A stretch of DNA of 32,775 bases, taken from assembly GCA_014879845.1 (NCBI GenBank), contig JACSRI010000095.1, positions 1-32,775 of the forward strand, given 5' to 3'. The notes beneath the pieces are model-generated. The model saw only the letters and a program-made list of their open reading frames with translations, did not search any database and was not told the DNA's origin. The first letter of the stretch is position 1, and each line of letters begins with the position of its first letter. Shown here piece after piece: positions 1 through 10,496 of the stretch. Position numbers and translations under genes: made by a program. Origin of the DNA: Opitutaceae bacterium. Lineage in GTDB: Bacteria > Verrucomicrobiota > Verrucomicrobiia > Opitutales > Opitutaceae.

Positions 1-85
1 GGTGGCAGAGTGGTCGATTGCGGCGGTCTTGAAAACCGTTGGGCCAGCGATGGTCCCGGGGGTTCGAATCCCTCCCCTTCCGCCA
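1..85 (+). tRNA. tRNA-Ser(UGA), first 5 bases cut off by window edge
   Basis: Decodes UCN serine codons. The anticodon loop CTTGAAA gives anticodon TGA, held by a five-base-pair stem (gcggt/accgt). A D-stem (gca/tgc), a long class II variable arm typical of serine tRNAs, a T-arm with loop TTCGAAT, the 3' acceptor strand cccttcc, discriminator G and an encoded CCA end are all visible. The acceptor pairing implies a 5' strand of ggaaggg, of which only the last two bases are in the window, so five bases lie outside. The truncation is the window edge, not a defect. Confidence 0.95.
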
Positions 86-117
86 GCGCGCCGGAGGCGC
101 GCGGTCAATACAGCGGC

Positions 118-205
118 TTCAAAAATGTCGTGGCCGTTTCACGGGCGCAAATCCTGTCGTCTCCTTCGAAAGTCGAGTGCGCTTCACGGCTACGACATTT
201 TTGAA
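118..205. repeat. Inverted repeat just downstream of tRNA-Ser
   Basis: Two 20-base arms (118-137 and 186-205) are reverse complements with one mismatch; the left arm reads TTCAAAAATGTCGTGGCCGT. They enclose about 48 bases. The A/T-rich arm ends contrast with the surrounding GC-rich DNA. The position, about 30 bases after the CCA end of a tRNA, is typical of integration scars or miniature inverted-repeat elements, but no integrase or target duplication is visible. It could also fold into a long hairpin in the tRNA read-through transcript. Confidence 0.6.
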
Positions 206-455
206 ACGGCTCTAGGCAGGGAGGGATGAGAACCCTTGGGTTCGACACGGAGGGTCTGCAGGGCGACCCGATGGTCGGCGCAGCGCCGGGTCGCAGACCC
301 GAGCGGGGCCCGGCTCGCGAGCCAATCCCACCGCGGACGGACGATCCGCGGTGCGCCTCGCCAGCTTCTTGCGTAGCAAGAAACGAGAGATGAACGCGGA
401 GCGTTCTCACCCACCGCGCACCGCGGTCCGCGGTGCCTCCCCATCGCACGCAGAT
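206..455. other. Non-coding palindrome array (possible structured RNA or dispersed repeat)
   Basis: Together with the preceding repeat this fills the 444 bases between the tRNA and imuA, and no convincing gene is present. At least six hairpins occur in series: gggtctgc/gcagaccc, the perfect palindrome ggctcgcgagcc, ccgcgga/tccgcgg, ttcttgc-gta-gcaagaa, gaacgc-gga-gcgttc, and accgcgg-t-ccgcggt. The density of self-complementary segments suggests a folded RNA or a degenerate mobile repeat rather than protein. A 133-residue minus-strand open frame crosses it, but it has low-complexity, Arg/Pro-rich composition and runs through the inverted repeat, so I do not call it. Which strand is transcribed is unknown. 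Confidence 0.45.
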
Positions 456-499
456 CATCATGCAGTTGGAAATTTCCGAGGCTACGAGGGTTGACTTAG

Positions 500-513
500 T
501 GATCATCTGTTCA
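500..513. promoter_or_regulatory. Candidate LexA operator of the mutagenesis operon
   Basis: The 14-base string TGATC-ATCT-GTTCA lies 16 bases before the imuA start. The Verrucomicrobia LexA motif known from Verrucomicrobium is TGTTC-N4-GAACA; this site matches 7 of 10 specified bases with the right spacing. Mutagenesis cassettes of this type are standard LexA targets, which supports the call by position. The match is imperfect, so it could be chance. Confidence 0.35.
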
Positions 514-529
514 CTGTTATGCCGATGCC

Positions 530-1324
530 GTGCTCTCCGATCCTGCCAGCAAACTCGCCGCCTTCGCCCGCCTCAGCCGGCAGCTCGATGCGCGCCGCCG
601 CAGCGGCACCGCGCGGGGTGACGAGCAGGCCGTGGCGACCGGGCTGGCGGGAGTCGACGAGGCGCTCGGCGGCGGGCTGCCGCGTGGGGCGCTGACGGAG
701 CTGGTTTTCGCCGCACCCAGCAGCGGCGGGCAGCTCGTGCTGCTTCACCTGCTGCAGGCGGCGCGGCGGCTGCACCGCTTCCTGGGATTCGTCGACGGGG
801 CGGACGGGTTTGATCCGCAGACGATCGAGCCAGCGGGGTTGTTGCATCACCTGCTCTGGGTGCGCTGCGCCGGCGCGGCGGCGGCGTTGCAGGCGACCGA
901 CCTGATCGCGCGCGACAGCAACTTCGCCCTGCTCGCTCTCGACCTGCGCGGCTGCGCGGCGCGCGAGCTGCGGCGCACGCCGTCGACCGTGTGGTACCGG
1001 CTGCAGCGCGTGCTCGAGCCGACCAGCACGGCGCTCGTCGTGCTCACGCCGCAGCGCCTCGTGCCCGCGGCGCGCGCGCGGCTGATGTTCACCCGTCCCC
1101 TGCCCCTCACCTGCCTGACCATGGAACAGGACGCGATCGGCGAGCAGCTCGCACCCGCGGTCGAGCGCGTGCGCGCGGGGGCGGGCTGGGAAACAACGAC
1201 GGCCGCCGCCACGAGCCCGACCATCGCGTATTCACAGGGTCATGGCGACGAGGCCCTGGAGTCCGACACCCGCATCGTGGCCGAGGAAACCGATGGTTAT
1301 GCGGCGATCGCAGCCGTGGGATGA
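530..1324 (+). CDS. imuA: ImuA-like RecA-fold protein of the SOS mutasome
   Basis: A 264-residue protein of the ImuA family, the RecA-related accessory factor that works with ImuB and DnaE2 in damage-induced mutagenesis in bacteria lacking UmuDC. The region ATGLAGVDEALGGGLPRGAL (about residues 36-55) is the usual lead-in to the RecA-like core. The Walker A position reads APSSGGQL (about 62-69), lacking the Lys-Thr of a functional P-loop, as is common for ImuA, so ATP hydrolysis is doubtful. The start is GTG at 530: an in-frame stop lies at 500 and no in-frame ATG lies between. The possible LexA site sits immediately upstream. Identity rests on the fold-level match and on the imuB and dnaE2 neighbours. 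Unusually, 239 bases with a repeat separate it from imuB. Confidence 0.85.
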   Translation: MLSDPASKLAAFARLSRQLDARRRSGTARGDEQAVATGLAGVDEALGGGLPRGALTELVFAAPSSGGQLVLLHLLQAARRLHRFLGFVDGADGFDPQTIEPAGLLHHLLWVRCAGAAAALQATDLIARDSNFALLALDLRGCAARELRRTPSTVWYRLQRVLEPTSTALVVLTPQRLVPAARARLMFTRPLPLTCLTMEQDAIGEQLAPAVERVRAGAGWETTTAAATSPTIAYSQGHGDEALESDTRIVAEETDGYAAIAAVG

Positions 1325-1360
1325 AAACCATGATTGTCCTGAGATCGACAGCCAGACGGA

Positions 1361-1517
1361 CCACAGAGGACACGGAGGACGGGCAGCGAGTGCACGGAGC
1401 GTCGCATGCCTGCGGTCGTCGGATGGCAGAGCCTCATCATTCGAATGGACACGAGGCTGCAAAACCTGAGCGCCAGGACTCTGTGACCTCGGGCTTCCCG
1501 TCCGTGCTCTCTGTGAC
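1361..1517. repeat. Palindromic repeat with 'ccacagaggacacggagg' ends, between imuA and imuB
   Basis: The left end ccacagaggacacggagga (1361-1379) is matched in inverted orientation by tccgtgctctctgtg at the right end (about 1501-1515); about 13 of 17 positions pair. The interior is unrelated sequence. Short elements with these ends are, from general knowledge, widespread in Opitutaceae and related genomes and are often mis-annotated as small proteins. It fills most of the gap that splits what is normally a tight imuA-imuB gene pair. No transposase is present. Confidence 0.6.
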
Positions 1518-1563
1518 CCATGGCTGCTCCGCGTGAATCCGCGGAGCACCGGGATGAATCACC

Positions 1564-3057
1564 ATGCCTGTCTTCGCCGTCCTTCTCGTGCCCGATTTCG
1601 CGCTGCAGGCGCTCGTGCGGCTCGAGCCGGCGCTGGCGGGCAAGCCGCTCGCGCTCCTCGCCGATGACTCGCGCAAGGCGCCGATCCTGCAGCTGAGCGC
1701 GGCGGCGCGCGCGGCCGCGATCGAGCCGGGTCAGACGGCCACGCAGGCGATCACACGCTGTCCCGCGCTCATCGTGCGCCAGCGCGCGGCGGCGGCGGAG
1801 GCGGCGGCGCGACGGCTCCTGGTCGACGCGGCCTTCGCGCTGGCCCCGCGCGTGGAGGAGACAGCCGAGGGCGTGTGCACGATCGATCTCATGGGCGGCG
1901 GGGGACTGCGCGCGGCGGAGGCGGCGGCGCGGCCGCTGCTCGCGCGCCTCGCCGAGCTGGGCCTGCAGGCCCAGGCCGGGCTGGCGGAAAATCCCGAGGT
2001 GGCCCGGCTGGCTGCACAGGCGACGCCGGCTGGCTCGGTGCTGCTCGTCGACGCGCCCCGGAAGTTTCTCGCCGCACTGCCGCTCGCGGCGCTCGCGCCG
2101 GAACCCGCGCTCGCGGAGATCCTCGCGCGCTGGGGCATCCGCACGCTAGGCGAGTTCACCGACCTGCCGCGCCACGAGATCGGGCGGCGGCTCGGCGAGG
2201 CCGGGCTCGCGCTCTGGGACCGCGCGGCCGGGCGCACGGAGCGCGTGCTGCGGCATGTCGCGCCGCCGGAGATTTTCGAGGAGTCGATCGGGCTCGATCA
2301 CCGCGTGGAGACGCTCGAGCCGCTGGTGTTTCTGCTGCGGCGCTTCATCGACCAGCTCGTGCTGCGGCTCGAGGGCGCGCATCGCGTGGCCGGGGCGGTG
2401 TTGCTCAAGCTCCTGCTCGACGACGGCACCGAGCACCAGCGGCGTTTTCGCCTGCCCGAGCCGACGTGCCGCGCCGAGTCGATCCTGCGCATGCTGCACA
2501 CGCACCTCGACAGCGTGCGCACGGAGGCGCCGATCGTCGGGCTGAAACTCCGGCTCGTACCCGTGCGGCCGGCACACCGCCAGCAGGGACTCTTCGAGGC
2601 CGACCTGCGCGATCCGGTGCAGTTTGCCGAGACGCTCGCCCGCCTCGTCGCCGTGGCGGGCGACGGACGCGTGGGCTCGCCGCGCGTCGACGCCACGCAC
2701 CGGCCCGATGCCTTCACGCTCGCGCCGCTCGAGACGGCCAACGCCATCGACGCCACGACCACCGCCGGCGACGCCCCGGCGCTCGCGCCGCTCGGCCTGC
2801 CGCTGCGGCGGTTTCGCCCGCCGGTGCCGGCGAAGATCGCGTGCGCGGAGGGCCGGCTCGAGCGCATCGACTCCGCGGCCGCGTGCGGCGCCGTGCGCGA
2901 CTGGCGCGGCCCGTGGCGCGCGTCCGGCGAATGGTGGGAGGCCGGCCGCAGCTGGGCGCGCGACGAGTGGGACATCGAACTGACCGACGGCGGCCTCTTC
3001 CGACTCGTGCGGCTGCAGGCCGACGGCCGGTGGTTCATCGAGGGGGAATACGCGTGA
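1564..3057 (+). CDS. imuB: ImuB, catalytically inactive Y-family polymerase homologue
   Basis: A 497-residue ImuB, the hub of the ImuA-ImuB-DnaE2 mutasome: a Y-family polymerase fold that no longer polymerises but tethers the polymerase to the sliding clamp. The N-terminus ([20 protein letters not shown]) has the typical ImuB start. The second catalytic motif, S-x-D-E in active enzymes, reads CTIDLMG (about 104-110), so the Glu is missing as expected. QQGLF (about 340-344) matches the clamp-binding motif. The segment [14 protein letters not shown] and the C-terminal tryptophan-rich stretch are also characteristic. The length is normal. Its stop overlaps a GTG in the dnaE2 frame with gaggggga just upstream, suggesting translational coupling. 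The call is strong. Confidence 0.92.
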   Translation: MPVFAVLLVPDFALQALVRLEPALAGKPLALLADDSRKAPILQLSAAARAAAIEPGQTATQAITRCPALIVRQRAAAAEAAARRLLVDAAFALAPRVEETAEGVCTIDLMGGGGLRAAEAAARPLLARLAELGLQAQAGLAENPEVARLAAQATPAGSVLLVDAPRKFLAALPLAALAPEPALAEILARWGIRTLGEFTDLPRHEIGRRLGEAGLALWDRAAGRTERVLRHVAPPEIFEESIGLDHRVETLEPLVFLLRRFIDQLVLRLEGAHRVAGAVLLKLLLDDGTEHQRRFRLPEPTCRAESILRMLHTHLDSVRTEAPIVGLKLRLVPVRPAHRQQGLFEADLRDPVQFAETLARLVAVAGDGRVGSPRVDATHRPDAFTLAPLETANAIDATTTAGDAPALAPLGLPLRRFRPPVPAKIACAEGRLERIDSAAACGAVRDWRGPWRASGEWWEAGRSWARDEWDIELTDGGLFRLVRLQADGRWFIEGEYA

Positions 3058-6000
3058 GCGAGGACGACGGACAAGGGACAGGTGCCGGCATGGAGGGCGG
3101 TGCTCCTGCACCGCCGCGAGAACGGATGAGTGACGAATGCGAGACGATGTTCGACGGCATCGGGGTCGTCGCGGCCGGGCAGGAGCCCGGCCCTCCTGGA
3201 GACAGCGACCACCAGCAACTCCCGCATGGCCTCATCCCCTTCCCCGCCCAGGCCGCGCGTGGCACGCGCGGCTACGCGGATTCCGGTGCACGCGGGCACG
3301 GCGGAACGGCCGCTCCCACCTACGTCGAACTCCACGCACGCAGCGCCTTCAGCTTCCTGCGCGGCGCGTCGTCGCCGGAGGATCTCGCGGCGGGCGCGGC
3401 GCACCTCGGGTTGCCGGCGATGGCGCTGTGCGACCGCGATGGCGTGTATGGCGCGCCGCGTTTTTTCCAGGCGGGTCGCGAGCAGGGCGTGCGCGCGATC
3501 GTCGGCGCGGAGATCACGCTCGAGGATGGCAGCGCCCTGCCGCTGCTCGCCGCGACGCGCACCGGTTATCAGAATCTCTGCCAGCTCATCACCGAGGCGA
3601 AGTGCACCGAGCGCACGGGCGCGGCGCATGCCTTCGTGCAGGAGCGCGCGGCACTCGAGCCCGACACCGCGGCCGCACTGCCGCGCAAGCGCCCTTGCTA
3701 CGCCACGTGGGAGGAGCTCGCGCGGTTTTCCGAGGGACTGATCGCGCTCACGGGCGACGACGAGGGCCCGCTCCTGCGCGCCTGGCGCGCGCACGGCGAG
3801 GCGGCGGCCGAGGTGACGCTGCAGCGGCTGGCCTCGGTCTACGGCGAGGACCACCTCTACGTCGAAGTGCAGCGCCATCTCGTGCGCGGCGAGGATCGCG
3901 CCGTGCGGATGCTCGCCGCGCTCTCGGCCGACCACGCGCTGCCGCTGCTCGCGACCGGCGGCATCACGCACGCCACACCGGACGAGCGCGAGGTGGCCGA
4001 CGTGTTCACTTGTCTCCGCCATCACACGACGCTCGACGCCGCCGGCCGCCTGCTCGCGCCCAACGCCGAGCGCCACCTGCGCGGGCCGCGCGAGATGCGG
4101 GCGCGTTTTGCCGACCTGCCCGAGGCCGTGACCAACACCATCCGCCTGGCCGACCGGCTCGAGTTCACCCTGCGCGACCTCGGTTACCGCTTCCCGGATT
4201 TTCCCGTGCCGGCCGGCGAGACCCAGGCCGGTCACCTGCGCGAGCAGGCCTATGCGGGCGCGCGTATCCGTTATGGCGGCACGCTCACGCGCGCGGTCGT
4301 GGCGCAGCTGGAGAAGGAGCTCGCACTCATCACGCACCTCGGCTTCTGCGGGTATTTCCTCGTCGTCTGGGACATCTGCCGCTGGTGCCGCGAGCACGGC
4401 ATCCTCATCCAGGGACGCGGCTCGGCCGCAAACAGCCTCGTCTGCTACGCGTTGCACATCACCGCGATCGACCCGATACGCTACAAGCTCCTCTTCGAGC
4501 GGTTTCTCAGCGAGGGCCGCGTCGGCGCCGACGGACATCCGTCGTGGCCGGACATCGACCTCGACCTCCCGAGCGGCGACCTGCGCGAGAGCGCGATCCA
4601 GGAGGTGTTTCGCCGCTACGCCCCGCGCGGCGCCGCCATGACGGCCAACGTCATCACCTACCGCGGACGCAGCGTCGCGCGCGAACTGGGGAAAGTCCTC
4701 GGCCTGCCCGAGGACGTGCTCGACACCTTCTCGCGCCTGTTTTCCGGCGGTGACTTCCCGCACACGCTCTCACTGGAAAACCAGTTGAAGATGGCCGGCC
4801 TGCCCGCGCAGCACCCGCGCCTGCCCGCGCTCGCGCGCCTGTATCGAAAAATGTACAGTCTGCCGCGCCATCTCGGCCAGCACTCCGGCGGCATGATCGT
4901 GTGTTCGGGCGGGCTCGACCGCGTGGTGCCGATCGAGCCGGCCGCGATGGAGGGCCGCAGCGTCGTGCAGTGGGACAAGGACGACTGCGAGGACCTCGGC
5001 ATCGTGAAGGTCGACCTCCTCGGCCTCGGCATGATGGCCGTGCTGCAGGACTCCTTCGCGCTCTGCCGCGAGCGTGGGCATCCCGTCGAGTTGCACACCA
5101 TTCCGCCCGACGACGCCGCGACCTTCGCCATGATGCAGCGCGCCGACACCGTCGGGGTTTTCCAGATCGAGAGTCGCGCGCAGATGTCGACCCTGCGCCG
5201 GCTGCTGCCCGCGTGTTTCTACGACGTGGTCATCGAGGTGGCGATCGTGCGGCCGGGCCCGATCGTCGGCCGCGTCGCGCATCCGCTGCTCAAGCGCCGC
5301 GCCGGCGAGGAGCCGATCGTCTGCCTCGACCCGAGCGTGGACGCGCTCATGCGGCCCGTGCTCGAACGCACGTACGGCGTGATCCTTTTCCAGGAACAGA
5401 TGCTGCAGGTCGCGATGATCCTCGCGAGCTTCACCGCCTCGGAGGCCGAGGAACTGCGCCGCGCCATGGGCTTCACCAAAGGCACGGAGCGCCTCGAGCG
5501 CGTGATGAAGAAACTCCGCGCCGCCATGCGCCGCAACGGCCACAACGACACGGTCATCGAGGCCGTGATCACCTCCGCGGAGTCGTTCGCGCTCTACGGT
5601 TTTCCGGAGGCGCACGCCGCGAGTTTCGGGCTGCTCGCCTATGCCAGCACCTGGCTCAAGGCCAACCGCCCGGCGGAGTTTCTCGCCGCGCTGCTCAACA
5701 ACCAGCCGATGGGCTTCTATTCTCCGGCGACGCTCATCCAGGATGCGCGTCGCCACGGCGTGCATACGCTGCCACCGGACATCGCGCACTCGGCCTGGGC
5801 CTGCACGGTGGTGAGCGACACGGAGATCCGCCTCGGCCTGCGCCACGTGCGCGGCGTGCGCCAGGAAACGGCCCGGCGCATCCTCGCCGCGCGCGCGGAG
5901 CGGGCCTTTGACTCGATCGAGGACTTCGTGCGCCGCACGCGCTGCAGCCGCGGCGAGCGTCGCGCGCTCGCCGCCGTCGGCGCGCTCAATGCCTTCGCCG

Positions 6001-6605
6001 GCCACCGCCGCGCCGCGCTGTGGGAGGCGGAAGCCGCGGACGGCGAAAGTGCGGAGTTCGGATTGCGGAGTGCGGAGTGTTCCAAGCCCGACCCATCCGC
6101 CCCGAATCCGGACCCACCCGCACCGGCGGAGTGTTCCATTCCGCACTCCACACTCCGCACTCCGCACTCGCCGTCATCGCCCCTCCCGGCGATGACACCG
6201 TCGGAGCGCATCCAGGCCGACTACGCCGGCATGGCGCTCACCACCGGTGTGCACCCGATGAAGCTCCTGCGCGACCAGTTGCCCGGCGTGTTGCGTGCCG
6301 GCGATCTCGCATCGCACCGCGATGGCGCGCGCGTGACCGTGGCTGGCGCGGTGATCTGCCGGCAGCGGCCGGGCACGGCCAAGGGGTTTGTTTTCATCAG
6401 CCTCGAGGACGAGACCGGCATCGCCAACGCCATCGTCGAGCCCGACCTCTTCGAGCGCCGGCGGCTCGTCATCGTGCAGGAGCCGTTTTTGCGCATCACC
6501 GGCCGGCTGCAGATCGACTGCGGCGTTGTCCACGTCAAGGCCGCGCGCATCGAGCCGCTCATCGAGCACAGCCTGCCGGCCGAGGCGTCGCACGATTTTC
6601 ACTGA
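3054..6605 (+). CDS. dnaE2: Error-prone DNA polymerase III alpha subunit DnaE2 (ImuC)
   Basis: The catalytic translesion polymerase of the SOS mutasome. From GTG 3054 it has 1183 residues, longer than the usual 1050-1100. The PHP domain begins near residue 89 ([20 protein letters not shown]). The catalytic aspartates are in [11 protein letters not shown] (about 500) and KVDLLGL (about 651). A helix-hairpin-helix region follows, and a C-terminal OB fold starts near 1090 ([10 protein letters not shown]). GTG 3054 overlaps the imuB stop and has gaggggga ten bases upstream; ATGs at 3090, 3126 and 3147 are alternatives. Two stretches look foreign: about 88 residues before the PHP domain, encoded partly by a pair of inverted REP-like hairpins, and about 45 residues before the OB fold, encoded by an inverted repeat. 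Both keep the frame open, so the gene appears intact. Confidence 0.93.
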   Translation: MSEDDGQGTGAGMEGGAPAPPRERMSDECETMFDGIGVVAAGQEPGPPGDSDHQQLPHGLIPFPAQAARGTRGYADSGARGHGGTAAPTYVELHARSAFSFLRGASSPEDLAAGAAHLGLPAMALCDRDGVYGAPRFFQAGREQGVRAIVGAEITLEDGSALPLLAATRTGYQNLCQLITEAKCTERTGAAHAFVQERAALEPDTAAALPRKRPCYATWEELARFSEGLIALTGDDEGPLLRAWRAHGEAAAEVTLQRLASVYGEDHLYVEVQRHLVRGEDRAVRMLAALSADHALPLLATGGITHATPDEREVADVFTCLRHHTTLDAAGRLLAPNAERHLRGPREMRARFADLPEAVTNTIRLADRLEFTLRDLGYRFPDFPVPAGETQAGHLREQAYAGARIRYGGTLTRAVVAQLEKELALITHLGFCGYFLVVWDICRWCREHGILIQGRGSAANSLVCYALHITAIDPIRYKLLFERFLSEGRVGADGHPSWPDIDLDLPSGDLRESAIQEVFRRYAPRGAAMTANVITYRGRSVARELGKVLGLPEDVLDTFSRLFSGGDFPHTLSLENQLKMAGLPAQHPRLPALARLYRKMYSLPRHLGQHSGGMIVCSGGLDRVVPIEPAAMEGRSVVQWDKDDCEDLGIVKVDLLGLGMMAVLQDSFALCRERGHPVELHTIPPDDAATFAMMQRADTVGVFQIESRAQMSTLRRLLPACFYDVVIEVAIVRPGPIVGRVAHPLLKRRAGEEPIVCLDPSVDALMRPVLERTYGVILFQEQMLQVAMILASFTASEAEELRRAMGFTKGTERLERVMKKLRAAMRRNGHNDTVIEAVITSAESFALYGFPEAHAASFGLLAYASTWLKANRPAEFLAALLNNQPMGFYSPATLIQDARRHGVHTLPPDIAHSAWACTVVSDTEIRLGLRHVRGVRQETARRILAARAERAFDSIEDFVRRTRCSRGERRALAAVGALNAFAGHRRAALWEAEAADGESAEFGLRSAECSKPDPSAPNPDPPAPAECSIPHSTLRTPHSPSSPLPAMTPSERIQADYAGMALTTGVHPMKLLRDQLPGVLRAGDLASHRDGARVTVAGAVICRQRPGTAKGFVFISLEDETGIANAIVEPDLFERRRLVIVQEPFLRITGRLQIDCGVVHVKAARIEPLIEHSLPAEASHDFH
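3092..3200. repeat. Pair of inverted REP-like hairpins (REPIN-like) in the dnaE2 5' end
   Basis: Hairpin one (3096-3115) is ggcggtgc-tcct-gcaccgcc; hairpin two (3173-3192) is ggccgggc-agga-gcccggcc. Read on the opposite strand, the second and its flanks (GGAGGGCCGGGCTCCTGC, then CCGGCCGCGA) align with the first (GGAGGGCGGTGCTCCTGC, then ACCGCCGCGA). They are therefore two copies of one REP-like unit in inverted orientation about 60 bases apart, the layout of a REPIN. A third copy lies near 25949. The element falls between the imuB stop and the conserved PHP domain and is read through in the dnaE2 frame. Confidence 0.65.
6048..6169. repeat. In-frame inverted repeat ('gcggagtgcggagt' family) inside dnaE2
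   Basis: The left arm, beginning agtgcggagttcggattgcg at 6048, and the right arm, ending cactccgcactccgcact near 6168, are near-perfect reverse complements over about 28 bases, with roughly 60 bases between them. The tandem gcggagt units resemble dispersed repeats common in Opitutaceae. It is translated as a Ser/Pro/His-rich linker between the helix-hairpin-helix region and the OB fold of DnaE2, without breaking the frame. Confidence 0.7.
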
Positions 6606-6777
6606 AGACCGGCGACGCCCGCGCGCAGGGCCGGCTGGAGGATCATACCGTGCCGTGCAGCCAGGTCATCCGTCGTAGGCAGGCCGGCACGATTCTGAAA
6701 ACACCGGACGGCTTCGTCGCCTCGATCAGGCTCGCCGCGGAACCCGCGCCTCTCGATCGTTTCCCACTCCACGCACC

Positions 6778-7203
6778 ATGCGCCCATTTCTTCGCTTCGC
6801 CACGCTCGCCTTCTCGCTCGCGCTCGCCGCGACCTCGCTCCTCCGCGCCCAGGACGGCCCGGAGCCGACCGACGCCGACAAGGCCTTCTTCCGCGACTTC
6901 AAGCGCGCCGTGCTTGCCGGCGACCGCGCCTGGGTCTCCGGGCACGTGTGTTTTCCGGTCCGAGCGGTCATCGATGGACGCTCGCGCATGATCGCCAACG
7001 CCGAGGACCTCGACGCCGCCTACGCCCAGATCATGACGCTCGATGTGGTCAACACGATCCGCCGCCAGACGCCCGAGGCGCTCGTGCGCACCACTCGCGG
7101 CGTGATGATCGGCGACGGCGAAGTCTGGCTCGGCGAGGATCCGGCCGTGCCTGCGGGGGCGCCGGCCAAGGTCTGCATCATCGCGTTCGGCAACGCGGAC
7201 TGA
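6778..7203 (+). CDS. Small exported protein of unknown function
   Basis: A 141-residue protein with a clear Sec signal peptide: MRPFLRFATLAFSLALAATS with a likely cleavage after Leu-Arg-Ala near residue 23. The mature part is about 118 residues, mixed helix and strand. FFRDFKRAVLAGDRAWVSGHV followed by a strand-rich second half (VRTTRGVMIGDGEVWLGED) resembles the general layout of small NTF2-like or cystatin-like folds, but I see no diagnostic motif. It has no lipobox. It lies 172 bases after dnaE2 and 172 bases before the pyrophosphatase gene, both on the same strand; these gaps do not suggest a tight operon. I do not recognise the family. The reading frame, codon use and signal peptide support a real gene. 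Confidence 0.75.
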   Translation: MRPFLRFATLAFSLALAATSLLRAQDGPEPTDADKAFFRDFKRAVLAGDRAWVSGHVCFPVRAVIDGRSRMIANAEDLDAAYAQIMTLDVVNTIRRQTPEALVRTTRGVMIGDGEVWLGEDPAVPAGAPAKVCIIAFGNAD

Positions 7204-7375
7204 CGCTCGCGCGACCGGGCCGCGGGGCACAGGCGTCGCCCGCGCCCCGCGTGTCCAGCACCGGGCGGCGACTCGCGCCCGCACGGTTTGTCAACTGAGC
7301 CGTGAGGTTATTTGCCTCGATCCAGCGTCAGTCGTGTGGCAGGCAGGAATCACCCCAATCGTTCCTTCCTAGCCT

Positions 7376-9841
<2,466 letters not shown>

Positions 9842-9864
9842 GGCACGGGGAGTAGGCTGTCGGT

Positions 9865-9891
9865 GTAGCCGCGTCTGGCAGACGCGGCTAC
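9865..9891. repeat. Perfect 13-base-pair palindrome, REP-like
   Basis: The arms GTAGCCGCGTCTG and CAGACGCGGCTAC flank a single central G, 23 bases after the pyrophosphatase stop. There is no T tract, so it is a poor intrinsic terminator. The 15-base core GCGTCTGGCAGACGC recurs with one change at 13651, showing a dispersed family. Confidence 0.75.
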
Positions 9892-9922
9892 GGAGCTGCT
9901 ACCGAGCTGCGCGCCGAAGTGT

Positions 9923-9945
9923 AGCTGCCTCTGCCAGATGCAGCT
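9923..9945. repeat. Degenerate second copy of the REP-like hairpin
   Basis: The arms agctgcctct and agatgcagct pair at 9 of 10 positions around the loop gcc. The arm agctgcctct recurs exactly at 10481-10490, a lone half element upstream of the sugar dehydrogenase gene. Confidence 0.6.
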
Positions 9946-9959
9946 CGCTTCTTCCTTCG

Positions 9960-10364
9960 CTACTCGACCCGACCAAAGCCCCAGGAGAACGAGGCCCGAA
10001 ACCCTTCCTGGCCGCCGATGCGCACGCCATGAAACATCGTTTCCGCCATCTTTGTGCCGCCCATGGCGCGGGCCACATCGATCATGAGTTCAGCGTCCGC
10101 GACGAGTCGCTCCACGTCCTCTCCCGGATACCCGGCCCAGTACTTGAGGTCGTGTAGGAAACACGGCGCATAGAGCGACACACCCTGCCATTCGTTGAAC
10201 CAGCCGGTGCAGCCATCGCTCGCGAACGGCTTCGCGGGCGGGTCGCGCTCGATCTTCTGCCAGAGTGCCGGCAGGCCGTAGTGGGCGCAGATCTCCCGGA
10301 TCTTTTCGAGCGGGACGACTTCATTGACCGGAGGCAGGTCCATGGGGCGATGTTTGGACGGCAC
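9960..10364 (-). CDS. Small protein with phospholipase A2-like His-Asp core, function unknown
   Basis: 134 residues from GTG at 10364, or 127 from the ATG at 10343 (MDLPPVNEVV); neither has a clear ribosome binding site. The central segment DGCTGWFNEWQGVSLYAPCF followed by LHDLKYWAGY and then VADAELMIDVA resembles prokaryotic phospholipase A2: a Cys, a second Cys before a catalytic His-Asp pair, and a later Asp on the next helix. There is no signal peptide, unlike secreted PLA2 enzymes, so the substrate and location are unclear. It is transcribed against both neighbours and flanked on its 3' side by two REP-like hairpins, so it is likely a single-gene unit. It could alternatively be a conserved domain of unknown function that shares only the His-Asp motif. 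Gene reality is fairly secure; the fold assignment is tentative. Confidence 0.7.
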   Translation of the reverse strand: MPSKHRPMDLPPVNEVVPLEKIREICAHYGLPALWQKIERDPPAKPFASDGCTGWFNEWQGVSLYAPCFLHDLKYWAGYPGEDVERLVADAELMIDVARAMGGTKMAETMFHGVRIGGQEGFRASFSWGFGRVE

Positions 10365-10496
10365 GTCGCGCCCCGCAAGACCGTCCCTCCGGACTCATGT
10401 CACGCGCCGCGGATGTAAGAGCTGCGTCAACCTGCACGCGCGGCAGGCAACCCCGTTGCGATCCTGCGGTCTCAGGATACAGCTGCCTCTTCGCCT

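Noticed and set aside
105-506. Minus-strand 133-residue open frame next to the tRNA
   Set aside because: It runs through the inverted repeat and the palindrome array, has biased Arg/Ser/Pro composition and no recognisable domain; likely a by-product of high GC and repeat DNA.
1875-3053. Upstream extension of the dnaE2 frame to 1875
   Set aside because: It lies inside imuB in another frame and is extremely Arg/Ala/Gly-rich, a GC artefact; the real start is at or after 3054.
2298-4763. Very long minus-strand open frames opposite imuB/dnaE2 (also opposite hppA, the dehydrogenase gene and the Mrp genes)
   Set aside because: High-GC antisense shadows with low-complexity translations and no domain motifs; the plus- or minus-strand partner is a clear family member in each case.
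9865-9891. Intrinsic terminator of the pyrophosphatase gene
   Set aside because: There is no T tract after the stem, and related hairpins recur elsewhere, so a dispersed repeat is the better description.
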